Part shown: positions 51,626 to 60,254 of the stretch, piece after piece
Layout of the letters: each line of letters opens with the position of its first letter
How positions within the stretch are numbered: the stretch's first letter is position 1
DNA from: Micromonospora rubida
GTDB taxonomy: Bacteria; Actinomycetota; Actinomycetes; Mycobacteriales; Micromonosporaceae
Assembly: GCF_009908295.1 (NCBI RefSeq)
Contig: NZ_JAAALO010000004.1
Location: 542,629-606,628 of the forward strand
DNA length: 64,000 nucleotides
Direction: 5' to 3'
Made by a program: the position numbers and the translations under genes
Notes under the pieces: model-generated
Database searches by the model: none
What the model saw: only the letters and a program-made list of their open reading frames with translations
What the model was told of the DNA's origin: nothing

Positions 51626-52955
51626 GTCTGCCCGGTCGCGCTGGTCCGACGTCTGGCTCGCCACCGTCGCCCGGGGCGTCTCCAGCTGCGGGGACTTCCT
51701 CGCGGCGAGCGCCCTCACGCTGGCCCTACAGTCCGCCGGGGCCGGCGGGACGGCCGTGTCGGGGCTGCTGATCGCGGCGACCCTGCCGCTGGTCGCGCTC
51801 GCCCCGCTGACCGGGCGGCTCGCCGACCGGGTGGACTCCCGCACCCTGCTGGTCGGGGCCGGCCTGGCCCAGGCCGCGATCTGCCTGGCCCTCGCGTACG
51901 CGCGGCACCCGGCCCTGGTGATCGGCCTGGTGGCGCTGCTCGCGGCCGGCCTCGCGGTCACCCAGCCGGTGCTCTCCGCGCTGGTGCCGGCGATGGTGCG
52001 GCCGGCGGACCTGCCCCGGGCCAGCGCCCTCAACCAGACCGCCGGCACCCTCGGCGCGCTCGCCGGCCCCGCGCTGGCCGGGCTGCTGGTCGGCGGGTTC
52101 GGTACCCGCCTCCCGCTGCTCGTGGACGCCGCCAGCTACCTCGTCCTGGTCGCCGCCGGCCTGCTGATCCGGACGCGCCGGGGCGGCTCCCGGTTCACCG
52201 TCCCCGTGAAGCCCGAGGCCGGGCCGACGCCCGGGGCGGAGCCGGTGACGCACGGGGCCAAGCCGGCCGCAGGAACCGGGCCGGCCGCAGGGGGCTGGCG
52301 GCTGCGCCGGGACCCGCTGCTCGTCGCGATGGTGGCCTCGCTGGCCGGGGTGATCGGCGCGGTGGGGGCGATCAACGTGGTCGAGGTGTTCTTCATCCGG
52401 GAGACGCTCGGCAGCTCCACCACGGTCTACGGGCTGGTCACCGGCTCCTGGACGCTCGGGGTCGTGCTGGGCGCCTGGGCGCTCGCCCCGCTGGCCCGCA
52501 GGCTCACCGACGACGGCCGGCTGCTCGGCACGGGCCTGTTCCTGCTCGGCGGCTGCTGCCTGGCGGTGCTGGGCTCCGCCGCGGTGCCGTCCGCGTGGCT
52601 GCTGGTGCCGGTCTGGCTGCTCGGCGGGGTGGCCAACGGCGGGGACAACGTCCTGAACAATGTGCTGCTGGCGCGTCGGGTGCCGCAGGTGGTGCTGGGC
52701 CGGGCGTACGCCGTGTTCGGGGCGGCCACCCAGGGCGCATCGATGGTCGGCTTCGCGGCGGGCGGCCTGCTGCTGGAGCTGGCCGAGCCCCGGCCGCTGG
52801 TGGCGGTGTGTGGCCTCGCGGGCCTGCTGGCGGTGGGCGCGTTCGCCGTGCCGGTCGCCCGGGCGGCTCGCGTCGAGCGAGCCGCCACCGCCCGGCGGGG
52901 CTCGGCAGCCTCGGGGCCGGATGCGGAATTGGCCACTCCGAGCGTCGCCCGCTGA
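51615..52955 (+). CDS. MFS transporter
   Basis: 446 residues from ATG 51615. Twelve membrane segments, with the loop 2-3 motif GRLADRVDSRTLLVG. The central loop is long and Pro/Gly-rich (PEAGPTPGAEPVTHGAKPA). NxxGGDNVLNNVLLARRVP resembles macrolide-efflux-type MFS proteins (MefA-like branch). It lies 61 bases after the ArsR gene. Likely a regulated drug exporter (inference). Confidence 0.9.
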   Translation: MSFTSARSRWSDVWLATVARGVSSCGDFLAASALTLALQSAGAGGTAVSGLLIAATLPLVALAPLTGRLADRVDSRTLLVGAGLAQAAICLALAYARHPALVIGLVALLAAGLAVTQPVLSALVPAMVRPADLPRASALNQTAGTLGALAGPALAGLLVGGFGTRLPLLVDAASYLVLVAAGLLIRTRRGGSRFTVPVKPEAGPTPGAEPVTHGAKPAAGTGPAAGGWRLRRDPLLVAMVASLAGVIGAVGAINVVEVFFIRETLGSSTTVYGLVTGSWTLGVVLGAWALAPLARRLTDDGRLLGTGLFLLGGCCLAVLGSAAVPSAWLLVPVWLLGGVANGGDNVLNNVLLARRVPQVVLGRAYAVFGAATQGASMVGFAAGGLLLELAEPRPLVAVCGLAGLLAVGAFAVPVARAARVERAATARRGSAASGPDAELATPSVAR

Positions 52956-52988
52956 GCCCCGGGCAGGCCCCGGGGATACGGTCAAAGC

Positions 52989-53840
52989 ATGACTGACCGC
53001 ATCGCCCGCCCCCGGGTCGGACACATCCAGTTCCTGAACTGCCTGCCGATCTACTGGGGTCTGATGCGCTCCGGCGCCCTGATCGACGTCGACCTGCACA
53101 AGGACTCGCCGGACCGGCTCAGCGCCGCGCTCGTCGCCGGGGACCTGGACATCGGGCCGATCTCGCACGTCGAGTACCTGCGCCACGCCGATGAGCTGCT
53201 GCTCCTGCCCGGCCTCGCGGTGGGCAGCGACGGCCCGGTGCTCTCGGTCAACGTGGTGTCTACCCGGCCGCTGGCCGAGCTGGACCACGGACGGGTGGCC
53301 CTCGGCTCGACCTCCCGCACGGGCGTGCTGCTGGCCCGGTTGCTGCTCGGCGAGCGGTACGGCGTGAACCCCGAGTACTTCCGCTGCCCGCCCGACCTGA
53401 CCCAGATGCTGCTGGAGGCGGACGCCGGGGTGCTGATCGGCGACGTGGCGCTGCGGGCGCTCTACGAGGCGCCCCGGCGCGGCCTGGAGGTCACCGACCT
53501 CGGCCAGGCCTGGCGGGAGTGGACCGGGCTGCCGATGGTCTTCGCCGTCTGGGCGGTACGCCGGGACTTCGCCGCCGCCCACCCCGGCCTGGTGAAGGAG
53601 GTGCACGAGGCGTTCCTGCGCTCGCGTGACCTCTGCCTCGCGGAGCTGGACCAGGTCGCCGAGGCCGCCGCCCGCTGGGAGCCGTTCGACGCCGAGACCC
53701 TGGCCACCTACTTCCGGGCGCTGGACTTCTCGCTCGGCGAGCGGCAGGTGGCCGGGCTGCGCGAGTTCGCCCGCCGGGCGGCCGAGATCGGCGAGGCCCC
53801 GGCCCTGCCCGAGGGCGGCCCGGAGTTCTTCGCCGGCTGA
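52989..53840 (+). CDS. mqnA: Chorismate dehydratase
   Basis: 283 residues from ATG 52989. MqnA removes water from chorismate to give 3-[(1-carboxyvinyl)oxy]benzoate, the first futalosine-pathway step. The opening VGHIQFLNCLPIYWGL, then LAAGDLDIGPIS-type VAGDLDIGPISHVEYLR and VALGSTSRTGVLLARLLL are diagnostic. Its fold is that of a periplasmic binding protein used as an enzyme. It is unlinked to mqnE and mqnC here. Confidence 0.95.
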   Translation: MTDRIARPRVGHIQFLNCLPIYWGLMRSGALIDVDLHKDSPDRLSAALVAGDLDIGPISHVEYLRHADELLLLPGLAVGSDGPVLSVNVVSTRPLAELDHGRVALGSTSRTGVLLARLLLGERYGVNPEYFRCPPDLTQMLLEADAGVLIGDVALRALYEAPRRGLEVTDLGQAWREWTGLPMVFAVWAVRRDFAAAHPGLVKEVHEAFLRSRDLCLAELDQVAEAAARWEPFDAETLATYFRALDFSLGERQVAGLREFARRAAEIGEAPALPEGGPEFFAG

Positions 53841-53847
53841 CGGCGCG

Positions 53848-53930
53848 GCCTGTGGGCGTGCGTGCGCGTGTGCCTGCATGTGCGCCTGCGCGTGCCTGCG
53901 TGCGCTGTGTGTGCCTGTGTGGGCGGCCGG
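53848..53930. repeat. Alternating purine-pyrimidine GT/GC tract
   Basis: The spacer after mqnA is a long run of GTGCGTGCGCGTGTG-like sequence broken by CCTGC. Alternating GT/GC DNA can adopt left-handed structure. No coding frame is supported. Confidence 0.6.
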
Positions 53931-53966
53931 CTCGGGCCGCTCTGAGTTGGCTAACCCCCTCCGTTG

Positions 53967-54036
53967 CCGCCTATGGACCTGCCCCGTCTGCGCTACCGGG
54001 GCGGCGGTAGCACGAACGGGGCAGCTCCATAGGCGG
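53967..54036. repeat. 70-bp interrupted palindrome (REP-like element)
   Basis: Twenty-one-base arms (53967-53987 and 54016-54036) match with one mismatch; they carry CCGCCTATGGA and CTGCCCCGT. The loop holds a second perfect stem, GCTACCG/CGGTAGC (53992-53998, 54005-54011). GAACGGGGCAGCTC in the right arm recurs at 60192, so it belongs to a dispersed family. It may also terminate mqnA or the opposing serine hydrolase operon. Confidence 0.8.
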
Positions 54037-54085
54037 TGCCGAGCACCACCCGCGGTCCGGACGCGAGGGGCCGAGGGGGCCACCG

Positions 54086-55036
54086 TCAGGTGGTCGAGCG
54101 CAGTACCGCCTCGGTGATCTTCTGGCAGTTCTTCATGCCGTACTCGTAGCCCATGTTGATCGGGTAGCGGACCATCACGCCCATCGTCCAGTTGTCGCCG
54201 ATGGCCAGGCAGTTGATGTGCATCTCCTGCTCCTTGGTCCGGTCGATCCAGCCGTTCTTGATGGCGATCTTCTTCCGCTCCGACTCCGGGAACGCCTTGC
54301 GGATGCCGAAGTCGCCGGCACCCCGGACGAGCCGCATCTCGTTGATCAGCCACTTCGTCCACTTGGGGCCGGCCGCGCGACCGTCGGAGATGCACGCGCC
54401 GAGTCGCGCGGTGTCCCGGGGGGAGAGGGCGGTCCGGCTCCAGCCCCCGTCGGCCGCGACGCTGCTGTCGGTGGTCTTGCAGATGGAGATCAGCCGCTTG
54501 ATCGACGCGGCCCGGCCGACGGAGTTGTAGAACTGCTCGGCCCGGGTGTTGTCGCTGTCCCGGATGATCCGGGTGGCGTCGGCGAGCTTCGCGTCGCTCG
54601 GCGCCTGCCCGGCCTTGTCGGCCAGGCGCAGGTAGTCGGCGACGATCCAGGCCTTGATCAGCGACGCGGTGGTGTTGGTCTCGTCCATGTTCCTCGAACC
54701 GATGATCTTCCCGGTCCGGGTGTCCAGCACGCTCCAGGCGTACCAGCCCTCGATGTCGAGGTCGATCTGCTTGTCGGCGAACGGCAGCGGCTCCAGCGAC
54801 TTCGACGGCGACGGGCTGGCCGTGGCGCTGGGACGCGAGCTGCGGTCCGGTGCCTGGGCGGCCGCGCGGTCGACCGGGGCGGACGGGTCACCCCACTTGG
54901 CGGCGGCGGCCGAGACCAGCGGGGAGCCGGGCATCAGCCGCAGCGACACCAGCACGAGCCCGATCAGGACGACGGCGATCACGATCAGCCGCAGTGGGGA
55001 GGCGTCCCCGCCGCGGGCCCGGCGGTTGCCCGCCAT
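54086..55036 (-). CDS. Membrane-anchored serine hydrolase, class A beta-lactamase fold
   Basis: 316 residues from ATG 55036, one-base overlap with the upstream paralogue. A membrane segment (IVIAVVLIGLVLVSLRL) lies at 18-34, then a Ser/Pro linker. The domain has SxxK Ser125-Lys128 (TASLIKAW), SDN at 161-163 and KNG at 260-262 where KTG is canonical. Four Cys are shared with the paralogue. Possibly a D,D-peptidase or a degenerate beta-lactamase-like wall protein; activity unproven. Confidence 0.82.
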   Translation of the reverse strand: MAGNRRARGGDASPLRLIVIAVVLIGLVLVSLRLMPGSPLVSAAAAKWGDPSAPVDRAAAQAPDRSSRPSATASPSPSKSLEPLPFADKQIDLDIEGWYAWSVLDTRTGKIIGSRNMDETNTTASLIKAWIVADYLRLADKAGQAPSDAKLADATRIIRDSDNTRAEQFYNSVGRAASIKRLISICKTTDSSVAADGGWSRTALSPRDTARLGACISDGRAAGPKWTKWLINEMRLVRGAGDFGIRKAFPESERKKIAIKNGWIDRTKEQEMHINCLAIGDNWTMGVMVRYPINMGYEYGMKNCQKITEAVLRSTT

Positions 55037-56016
55037 CAGAGCTTCCCGACCGGCTGCTGCGGCACCTTGAGCGCGGCGCCCGGCTGCGGGGTGACCAGTT
55101 GGGTCGCCACGCTGGCGCAGACCTTCGCGCCGTAGGACAGACCGCTCTTCTGCGGGTAGCGCAGCATGACGGCGAGGCTCCACTTCTCGGTGACCGAAAG
55201 GCAGTTGACGTGCCAGTTCCCGTCGTAGTTCAACGGCGTCCAGCCGTTCTTGATACTGACCGGGCCCTGCGCCTTGATCCCGGCCGGCAGGCCGTCGACG
55301 ATTCCCCACTTGCCGCCGCCGGACTTGAGCTGCTGTTCCTTGACGCTGCCGCGGACCTTGCTCATCTCGTCGAGCACCCACTTGGTCCACTTCGGCCCGG
55401 CCGCCTTGCCGTTGGCGATGCAGTCGCCGAGCCGGACGGCGTCCCGGGGGGACATCCGGGTGAAGCTCCAATAGCCCTCGTACCCGGAGACGTTGCCGCG
55501 CTTGGTGTCGGTGAGGCCGCAGATGCTGATGGCCCGCTTGATCACCGGGTTCGGCTGGCCGTTCGGATACACCTTGTACGAGCCGCCCGCCGCGCGGTGG
55601 ACGGCGTTCGCCGCGTCGTCGTTGCTGTCCCGGATGGCCAGGCTCGCCTGCTTCTTCAGCGTGGCGGAGGGCTCCTTGTCGCCGAGTTGGCGCAGGTAGT
55701 CAGAGACGATCCAGGCCTTGATCATCGACTCGGTGGAGTTGGTCGAGGCCAGGTTCTTCGAGCCGGAGATGGTGCCGGTGGCCCGGTCCATCAGGGCCCA
55801 GGAGAAGAACTCGCCGGAGAAGTTCACCGAGACCGGGCCGGCGGCCAGGGCCGGCGGCGGTGGGGCGGTCGGCTCGGGGGCCGCCACGCTCTGCGTGCCC
55901 CCGCCGGATCCGCCGGTGTCGTCGTCGGAGAACTGGGCGTAAGCGGCGGGAACCAGCATGGCGCTGCCCAGGAGGACCGCCACGACGGCGAGCACCATGG
56001 CCACGCGAGGTCGCAT
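55036..56016 (-). CDS. Secreted serine hydrolase, paralogue of the next gene
   Basis: 326 residues from ATG 56016. Signal peptide with A-x-A site in PAAYAQF near residue 27. SxxK is Ser97-Lys100 (ESMIKAW), the second motif is SND at 131-133, and KNG lies at 256-258. It shares PKWTKW and MSPRDAVRLGDCI-like segments with its neighbour, so the pair arose by tandem duplication. TGATG overlap implies coupled translation. Confidence 0.82.
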   Translation of the reverse strand: MRPRVAMVLAVVAVLLGSAMLVPAAYAQFSDDDTGGSGGGTQSVAAPEPTAPPPPALAAGPVSVNFSGEFFSWALMDRATGTISGSKNLASTNSTESMIKAWIVSDYLRQLGDKEPSATLKKQASLAIRDSNDDAANAVHRAAGGSYKVYPNGQPNPVIKRAISICGLTDTKRGNVSGYEGYWSFTRMSPRDAVRLGDCIANGKAAGPKWTKWVLDEMSKVRGSVKEQQLKSGGGKWGIVDGLPAGIKAQGPVSIKNGWTPLNYDGNWHVNCLSVTEKWSLAVMLRYPQKSGLSYGAKVCASVATQLVTPQPGAALKVPQQPVGKL

Positions 56017-56293
56017 GAGTGGATGAACTCCAGATGTCAGGGCCGGGGGGCCCGGTCGTTTTCCGAACGGGTCGGCGTGATCGCCGAGGCCGGGGGAAGC
56101 GCCTCCGTCTGTCGCTGGCAATCGTCGGCAGCCGATCGGTGTGACCGGCAAAGTCTACGTCCGGACGACCCTGATGCCAGGATCCGACGCCTGTCAGGTT
56201 GCTATGAAGGCGGAATATTGGACCGCTTCGCCAATCTTGAGGGCTTTCACCTTTGTTTAGTGACTCATGTCATACCCCTGACCGACCTGCGCC

Positions 56294-56360
56294 GACACCA
56301 GGCGTGACTGTTCGTGACGGAAGGTGTCTCCGGAAACCTGTGACACCCTCTGGTGTCGCA
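56294..56360. promoter_or_regulatory. paa promoter region with four GACACC/GGTGTC half-sites
   Basis: The 370 bases between the serine hydrolase and paaA starts contain no gene. GACACC occurs at 56294 and 56342, GGTGTC at 56323 and 56352. The last pair makes the palindrome TGTGACACC-CTCT-GGTGTCGCA (56339-56360, one mismatch), ending 27 bases before paaA. A paa-specific repressor site is the natural guess. Confidence 0.5.
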
Positions 56361-56386
56361 AGTGGCGAGCTGTAACACTTGCTGCC

Positions 56387-57454
56387 ATGTATGGCAACGA
56401 CTTCCCCGCCCCGGACGACGCGCCCGGCGGCGGCCTGCTCGGCGAGGTGGCGGCGGCGGAGGCGGCGCTGCGGGAGGCGGCGGCCCGGCGGCGCGGTCGC
56501 GCCCCCGACCCGGACACCGACCTGGAGGCGTACTTCGCCGACGTGATCGACGCCGACCAGAAGATCGAGCCCCGCGACTGGATGCCCGAGGCGTACCGGA
56601 AGACTTTGATCCGGCAGATCGCCCAGCACGCGCATTCCGAGATCATCGGGATGCAGCCGGAGGGGAACTGGATCAGCCGGGCGCCCTCGCTCAAGCGCAA
56701 GGCGATTCTGCTGGCCAAGGTGCAGGACGAGGCCGGGCACGGCCTCTACCTGTACGCCGCCGCGGAGACCCTCGGCATCAGCCGGGACGAGCTGGTGCGG
56801 CTCCTCCTCGACGGGCGGCAGAAGTACAGCTCGATCTTCAACTACCCGACCCTGACCTGGGCGGACGTGGGCGTGATCGGCTGGCTGGTGGACGGCGCGG
56901 CGATCGTCAACCAGGTCCCGCTGTGCCGCTGCTCCTACGGCCCGTACGCCCGGGCGATGATCCGGGTCTGCAAGGAGGAGTCGTTCCACCAGCGGCAGGG
57001 CTACGAGATCCTGCACGTCCTGGCCCACGGCACCCCCGACCAGAAGGCGATGGCGCAGGACGCGGTCGACCGCTGGTGGTACCCGTCGCTGGCCATGTTC
57101 GGCCCGCCGGACGGCGACTCCACCCATTCCGCGCAGTCGATGGCGTGGAAGATCAAGCGGTTCTCCAACGACGAGCTGCGGCAGCGCTTCGTCGACATGT
57201 GCGTGCAGCAGGCCGAGATCCTCGGCCTCACCCTGCCCGACCCCGCCCTGCGCTGGAACGACGAGCGGCAGGCGTACGACTACACCCAGCCCGACTACGA
57301 CGAGCTGATGCGGGTGATCAAGGGCCAGGGGCCGTGCAACCGGCAACGGATGGAGCACCGCCGGCACGCCCACGCCGACGGCGCCTGGGTGCGCGAGGCG
57401 GCCACGGCGTACGCCGCCAACCAGGCGGAGAAGAAGGAGAAGGTAGCCGCATGA
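56387..57454 (+). CDS. paaA: Phenylacetyl-CoA epoxidase, oxygenase subunit A
   Basis: 355 residues from ATG 56387. Catalytic subunit of the 1,2-epoxidase that activates phenylacetyl-CoA. Di-iron ligands are visible in DEAGHGLYLYAA (ExxH) and KEESFHQRQG (ExxH). The N-terminal 35 residues are Gly/Ala/Arg-rich and not conserved. It starts the paaABCDE operon, whose genes overlap by four to seven bases. Confidence 0.96.
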   Translation: MYGNDFPAPDDAPGGGLLGEVAAAEAALREAAARRRGRAPDPDTDLEAYFADVIDADQKIEPRDWMPEAYRKTLIRQIAQHAHSEIIGMQPEGNWISRAPSLKRKAILLAKVQDEAGHGLYLYAAAETLGISRDELVRLLLDGRQKYSSIFNYPTLTWADVGVIGWLVDGAAIVNQVPLCRCSYGPYARAMIRVCKEESFHQRQGYEILHVLAHGTPDQKAMAQDAVDRWWYPSLAMFGPPDGDSTHSAQSMAWKIKRFSNDELRQRFVDMCVQQAEILGLTLPDPALRWNDERQAYDYTQPDYDELMRVIKGQGPCNRQRMEHRRHAHADGAWVREAATAYAANQAEKKEKVAA

Positions 57455-57735
57455 CCGAGCAGTCCCCGCTCTGGGAGGTGTTCGTGCGGGCCCGGCGCGG
57501 GCTGGCGCACACCCACGTCGGCAGCCTGCACGCCCCCGACGCCGAACTGGCCCTGCGCAACGCCCGGGACCTGTACACCCGCCGCCAGGAGGGCGTCTCC
57601 ATCTGGGTGGTGTCGGCCGGCGCGATCACCGCGTCCAGCCCGGACGAGAAGGACGCCTTCTTCGACCCGGCGGCCGACAAGGTCTACCGCCACCCCACCT
57701 TCTACGAGGTCCCGGACGGGGTGGCCCACCTGTGA
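57451..57735 (+). CDS. paaB: Phenylacetyl-CoA epoxidase subunit B
   Basis: 94 residues from ATG 57451, four-base overlap with paaA. WEVFVRARRGLAHTHVGSLH, ALRNARDLYTRRQEGVSIWV (20) and FDPAADKVYRHPTFYEVPDG (20) are the PaaB pattern. This small subunit bridges the PaaAC core in the enteric complex (family knowledge). Confidence 0.96.
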   Translation: MTEQSPLWEVFVRARRGLAHTHVGSLHAPDAELALRNARDLYTRRQEGVSIWVVSAGAITASSPDEKDAFFDPAADKVYRHPTFYEVPDGVAHL

Positions 57736-58457
57736 ACGGCCCCTTCGACTTCGCCCTCGCCCTCGGCGACGACGCGCTGATCGCCGCCCAGCGGCTCGGC
57801 GACTGGACCAGCCGCGCCCCCGAGATGGAGGAGGACGTCGCGCTGACCAACATCGCCCTCGACCAGCTCGGCGCGGCCCGCCTGCTGCTCACGTACGCGG
57901 GCGAGCTGGAGGGCGCGGGCCGGGACGAGGACGCGCTGGCGTACCTGCGCGACGACCGGGAGTTCCGCAACTGCCTGCTGGTCGAGCTGCCCAACGGCGA
58001 CTTCGCGGTGACCGTGGCGAAGCTGTTCTTCCTGTCGGCGTACCAGCTCCCGCTGTATGCCGCGCTGGCCGGCTGCGGCGACGAGCGGCTGGCCGCGATC
58101 GGGGCCAAGGCGCGCAAGGAGTCCGCCTACCACCTCGACCACGCCTCGCTCTGGGTGCGGCGGCTCGGCGACGGCACCGCCGAGTCGCACCGCCGGATGC
58201 AGGCCGCCGTCGACCAGGTCTGGCCGTACGTCCACGAGCTGTTCGCGCCGTTCCCGGGCGCGCCGGTGGACCCGACCACCCTGCGCGCGGCGTTCGACGC
58301 CGCCGTGGACCCGGTGCTCGCCGAGGCCACGCTGGCCCGGCCTGCGGACGGCTGGGCACCGGCGGGCGGGCGGGACGGCCTGCACACCGAGCACCTGTCG
58401 TACCTGCTCACCGAGATGCAGGTGCTGCACCGCGCCCACCCGGGGGCTCAGTGGTGA
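57732..58457 (+). CDS. paaC: Phenylacetyl-CoA epoxidase structural subunit C
   Basis: 241 residues from GTG 57732, four-base overlap with paaB. A ferritin-like relative of PaaA lacking its full set of iron ligands; LGDDALIAAQRLGDW, ALDQLGAARLLLTYAG and RKESAYHLDHASLWVRRLG are typical. It stabilises PaaA and helps bind CoA substrate. Confidence 0.95.
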   Translation: MNGPFDFALALGDDALIAAQRLGDWTSRAPEMEEDVALTNIALDQLGAARLLLTYAGELEGAGRDEDALAYLRDDREFRNCLLVELPNGDFAVTVAKLFFLSAYQLPLYAALAGCGDERLAAIGAKARKESAYHLDHASLWVRRLGDGTAESHRRMQAAVDQVWPYVHELFAPFPGAPVDPTTLRAAFDAAVDPVLAEATLARPADGWAPAGGRDGLHTEHLSYLLTEMQVLHRAHPGAQW

Positions 58458-58927
58458 GTGCGAGGGACGCCGTGGCTGCGGTGGTGGACCCGGAGATCCG
58501 GGTGATCACCATCGACGAGCTCGGCATCCTGCGGGCGGTCGACGAGGACCCGGCCACCGGCCGGGTGACCGTGACCATCACCCCCACCTACACCGGCTGC
58601 CCGGCGATGGACGTGATCCGCGCCGACATCCGCCGGGCGCTCTCCGCCGCCGGCCACCCCGACGCCGAGGTCCGCACCGTCTACAGCCCGGCGTGGAGCA
58701 CCGACTGGATCTCCGAGACCGGTCGGGCGAAGCTCGCCGACGCCGGCATCGCCCCGCCCGACACGGTCCGGGCCGGGCAGGTCGTGCCGCTGACCCTCGC
58801 CGTCCGCTGCCCCCGCTGCGGCTCCCCGGAGACCGAGCAGATCAGCCGGTTCGGCTCCACCGCCTGCAAGGCGCTCTGGCGCTGCCGTTCCTGCTCCGAA
58901 CCCTTCGACCACCTGAAGGCGCTGTGA
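58451..58927 (+). CDS. paaD: Phenylacetyl-CoA epoxidase assembly protein D
   Basis: 158 residues from GTG 58451 (a second GTG follows). An MIP18/DUF59 domain (VVDPEIRVITIDELGILR; YTGCPAMDVI) is followed by a zinc-ribbon: CPRC, then CKALWRCRSC. PaaD is thought to help mature the iron-sulfur or di-iron centres of the complex. Confidence 0.95.
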   Translation: MVSARDAVAAVVDPEIRVITIDELGILRAVDEDPATGRVTVTITPTYTGCPAMDVIRADIRRALSAAGHPDAEVRTVYSPAWSTDWISETGRAKLADAGIAPPDTVRAGQVVPLTLAVRCPRCGSPETEQISRFGSTACKALWRCRSCSEPFDHLKAL

Positions 58928-60033
58928 CTGTCACGATCACCCGCCCGGTCCGTCGCCGGCCGGCCTTCCACCCGCTGCCCGTCGTCGCTGTCGACCGGCT
59001 CACCGCCGACGCCGTGGCGATCACCTTCGCCGTGCCCGAGGAGCTGCGGGAGACCTTCGCGTTCCGCGCCGGCCAGCACCTCACCGTGCGGCGCGTCGGG
59101 GAGGACGGGGAGGACGTGCGGCGGTCGTACTCGATCTGCTCGACGCCCGACGACCTGGCCCGGCACGGCCGGCTGCGGATCGGGGTGCGGGAGATCCCCG
59201 GCGGCGCGTTCTCCGCGTACGCCTGCGGCGCCCTGCGGCACGGCGACACCGTCGAGGTGCTGCCCCCGCTCGGGCACTTCACCACGGCGTTCGCGCCGGA
59301 CCGGGCCCGCCGCTACGGCGCGGTGGTCGCCGGCTCCGGCATCACCCCGGTGCTCGCGCTGGTCGCCACCGCCCTGGCCGTCGAGCCGGCCAGCACCTTC
59401 ACCCTGGTGTACGGCAACCGCTCGGCGAACTCGGTGATGTTCGCCGAGGAGTTGGCCGACCTGAAGGACCGGTACCCGACCCGGCTGCACCTGGTGCATG
59501 TGCTCTCCCGCGAGCGGGGCGAGTCGCCGCTGCTGTCGGGGCGGATCGACACCGGGCGGCTGGGTTGGCTGCTGGAGACCATCGTGCCCGGCGACGCGAT
59601 CGAGGAGTGGTTCCTCTGCGGCCCGTACGGGATGGTGGTCGACGCGAAGGCGGTGCTGGCGGAGCGCGGCGTGCCGGAGTCGGCGGTGCACGCGGAGCTG
59701 TTCCACGTCGCCGAGGCCCCCGCGCCGCCGCGCCGCCCGGCCGACCAGCCCGGCGCCGGGGCGGAGGTGACGATCGTGCTCGACGGCCGGTCGTCGTCGG
59801 TGACGATGGGCCGCGAGGAGCGGGTGCTCGACGCGGCGCTGCGGGTGCGCGCCGAGCTGCCGTACGCGTGCAAGGGTGGGGTCTGCTCGACCTGCCGGGC
59901 GAAGGTCGTCGACGGGGCGGTGACGATGGCCCGCAACTACGCCCTGGAGCCGGACGAGGTGGCGGCCGGATACGTCCTGACGTGCCAGTCGAGCCCGGTC
60001 ACCGACACGATCACGGTCGACTACGACGCCTGA
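58924..60033 (+). CDS. paaE: Phenylacetyl-CoA epoxidase reductase subunit E
   Basis: 369 residues from GTG 58924, four-base overlap with paaD. FAD domain with RRSYSICSTP, NAD(P) domain with VVAGSGITPVLAL and FLCGPYGMV, and a C-terminal plant-type 2Fe-2S ferredoxin domain: CKGGVCSTC plus the last Cys in VLTCQSSP. It feeds electrons from NADPH to PaaA. Downstream ring-opening genes are not in the window. Confidence 0.96.
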   Translation: MTVTITRPVRRRPAFHPLPVVAVDRLTADAVAITFAVPEELRETFAFRAGQHLTVRRVGEDGEDVRRSYSICSTPDDLARHGRLRIGVREIPGGAFSAYACGALRHGDTVEVLPPLGHFTTAFAPDRARRYGAVVAGSGITPVLALVATALAVEPASTFTLVYGNRSANSVMFAEELADLKDRYPTRLHLVHVLSRERGESPLLSGRIDTGRLGWLLETIVPGDAIEEWFLCGPYGMVVDAKAVLAERGVPESAVHAELFHVAEAPAPPRRPADQPGAGAEVTIVLDGRSSSVTMGREERVLDAALRVRAELPYACKGGVCSTCRAKVVDGAVTMARNYALEPDEVAAGYVLTCQSSPVTDTITVDYDA

Positions 60034-60124
60034 CCCGCCCCGCCCGGATAGGGGACCCGGCAGCCTTTCGGGCGGCGGGTGAGCCGGGTTCCGCGCTTCG
60101 CGGCAGGGGCATGTGTCGCGGACA

Positions 60125-60210
60125 CTATGGAGCTGCCCTCACGAACGGGGCACGCCTCGGAGCGGTTGCCGGACCGGGCGGCTGGTCCCATGAACGGGGC
60201 AGCTCGATAG
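60125..60210. repeat. Degenerate copy of the GAACGGGGCAGCTC repeat family
   Basis: CTATGGAGCTGCCC (60125-60138) and GGGCAGCTCGATAG (60197-60210) are inverted arms with one mismatch. GAACGGGGCA occurs directly at 60143 and 60192. The right arm matches the element at 54014-54036 closely, so both belong to one dispersed family. The surrounding 60034-60254 spacer holds no gene. Confidence 0.7.
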
Positions 60211-60254
60211 GTCGTGAACAGCGTCCATCTGGGTCACCGCCAGGCCGCAGGCGA

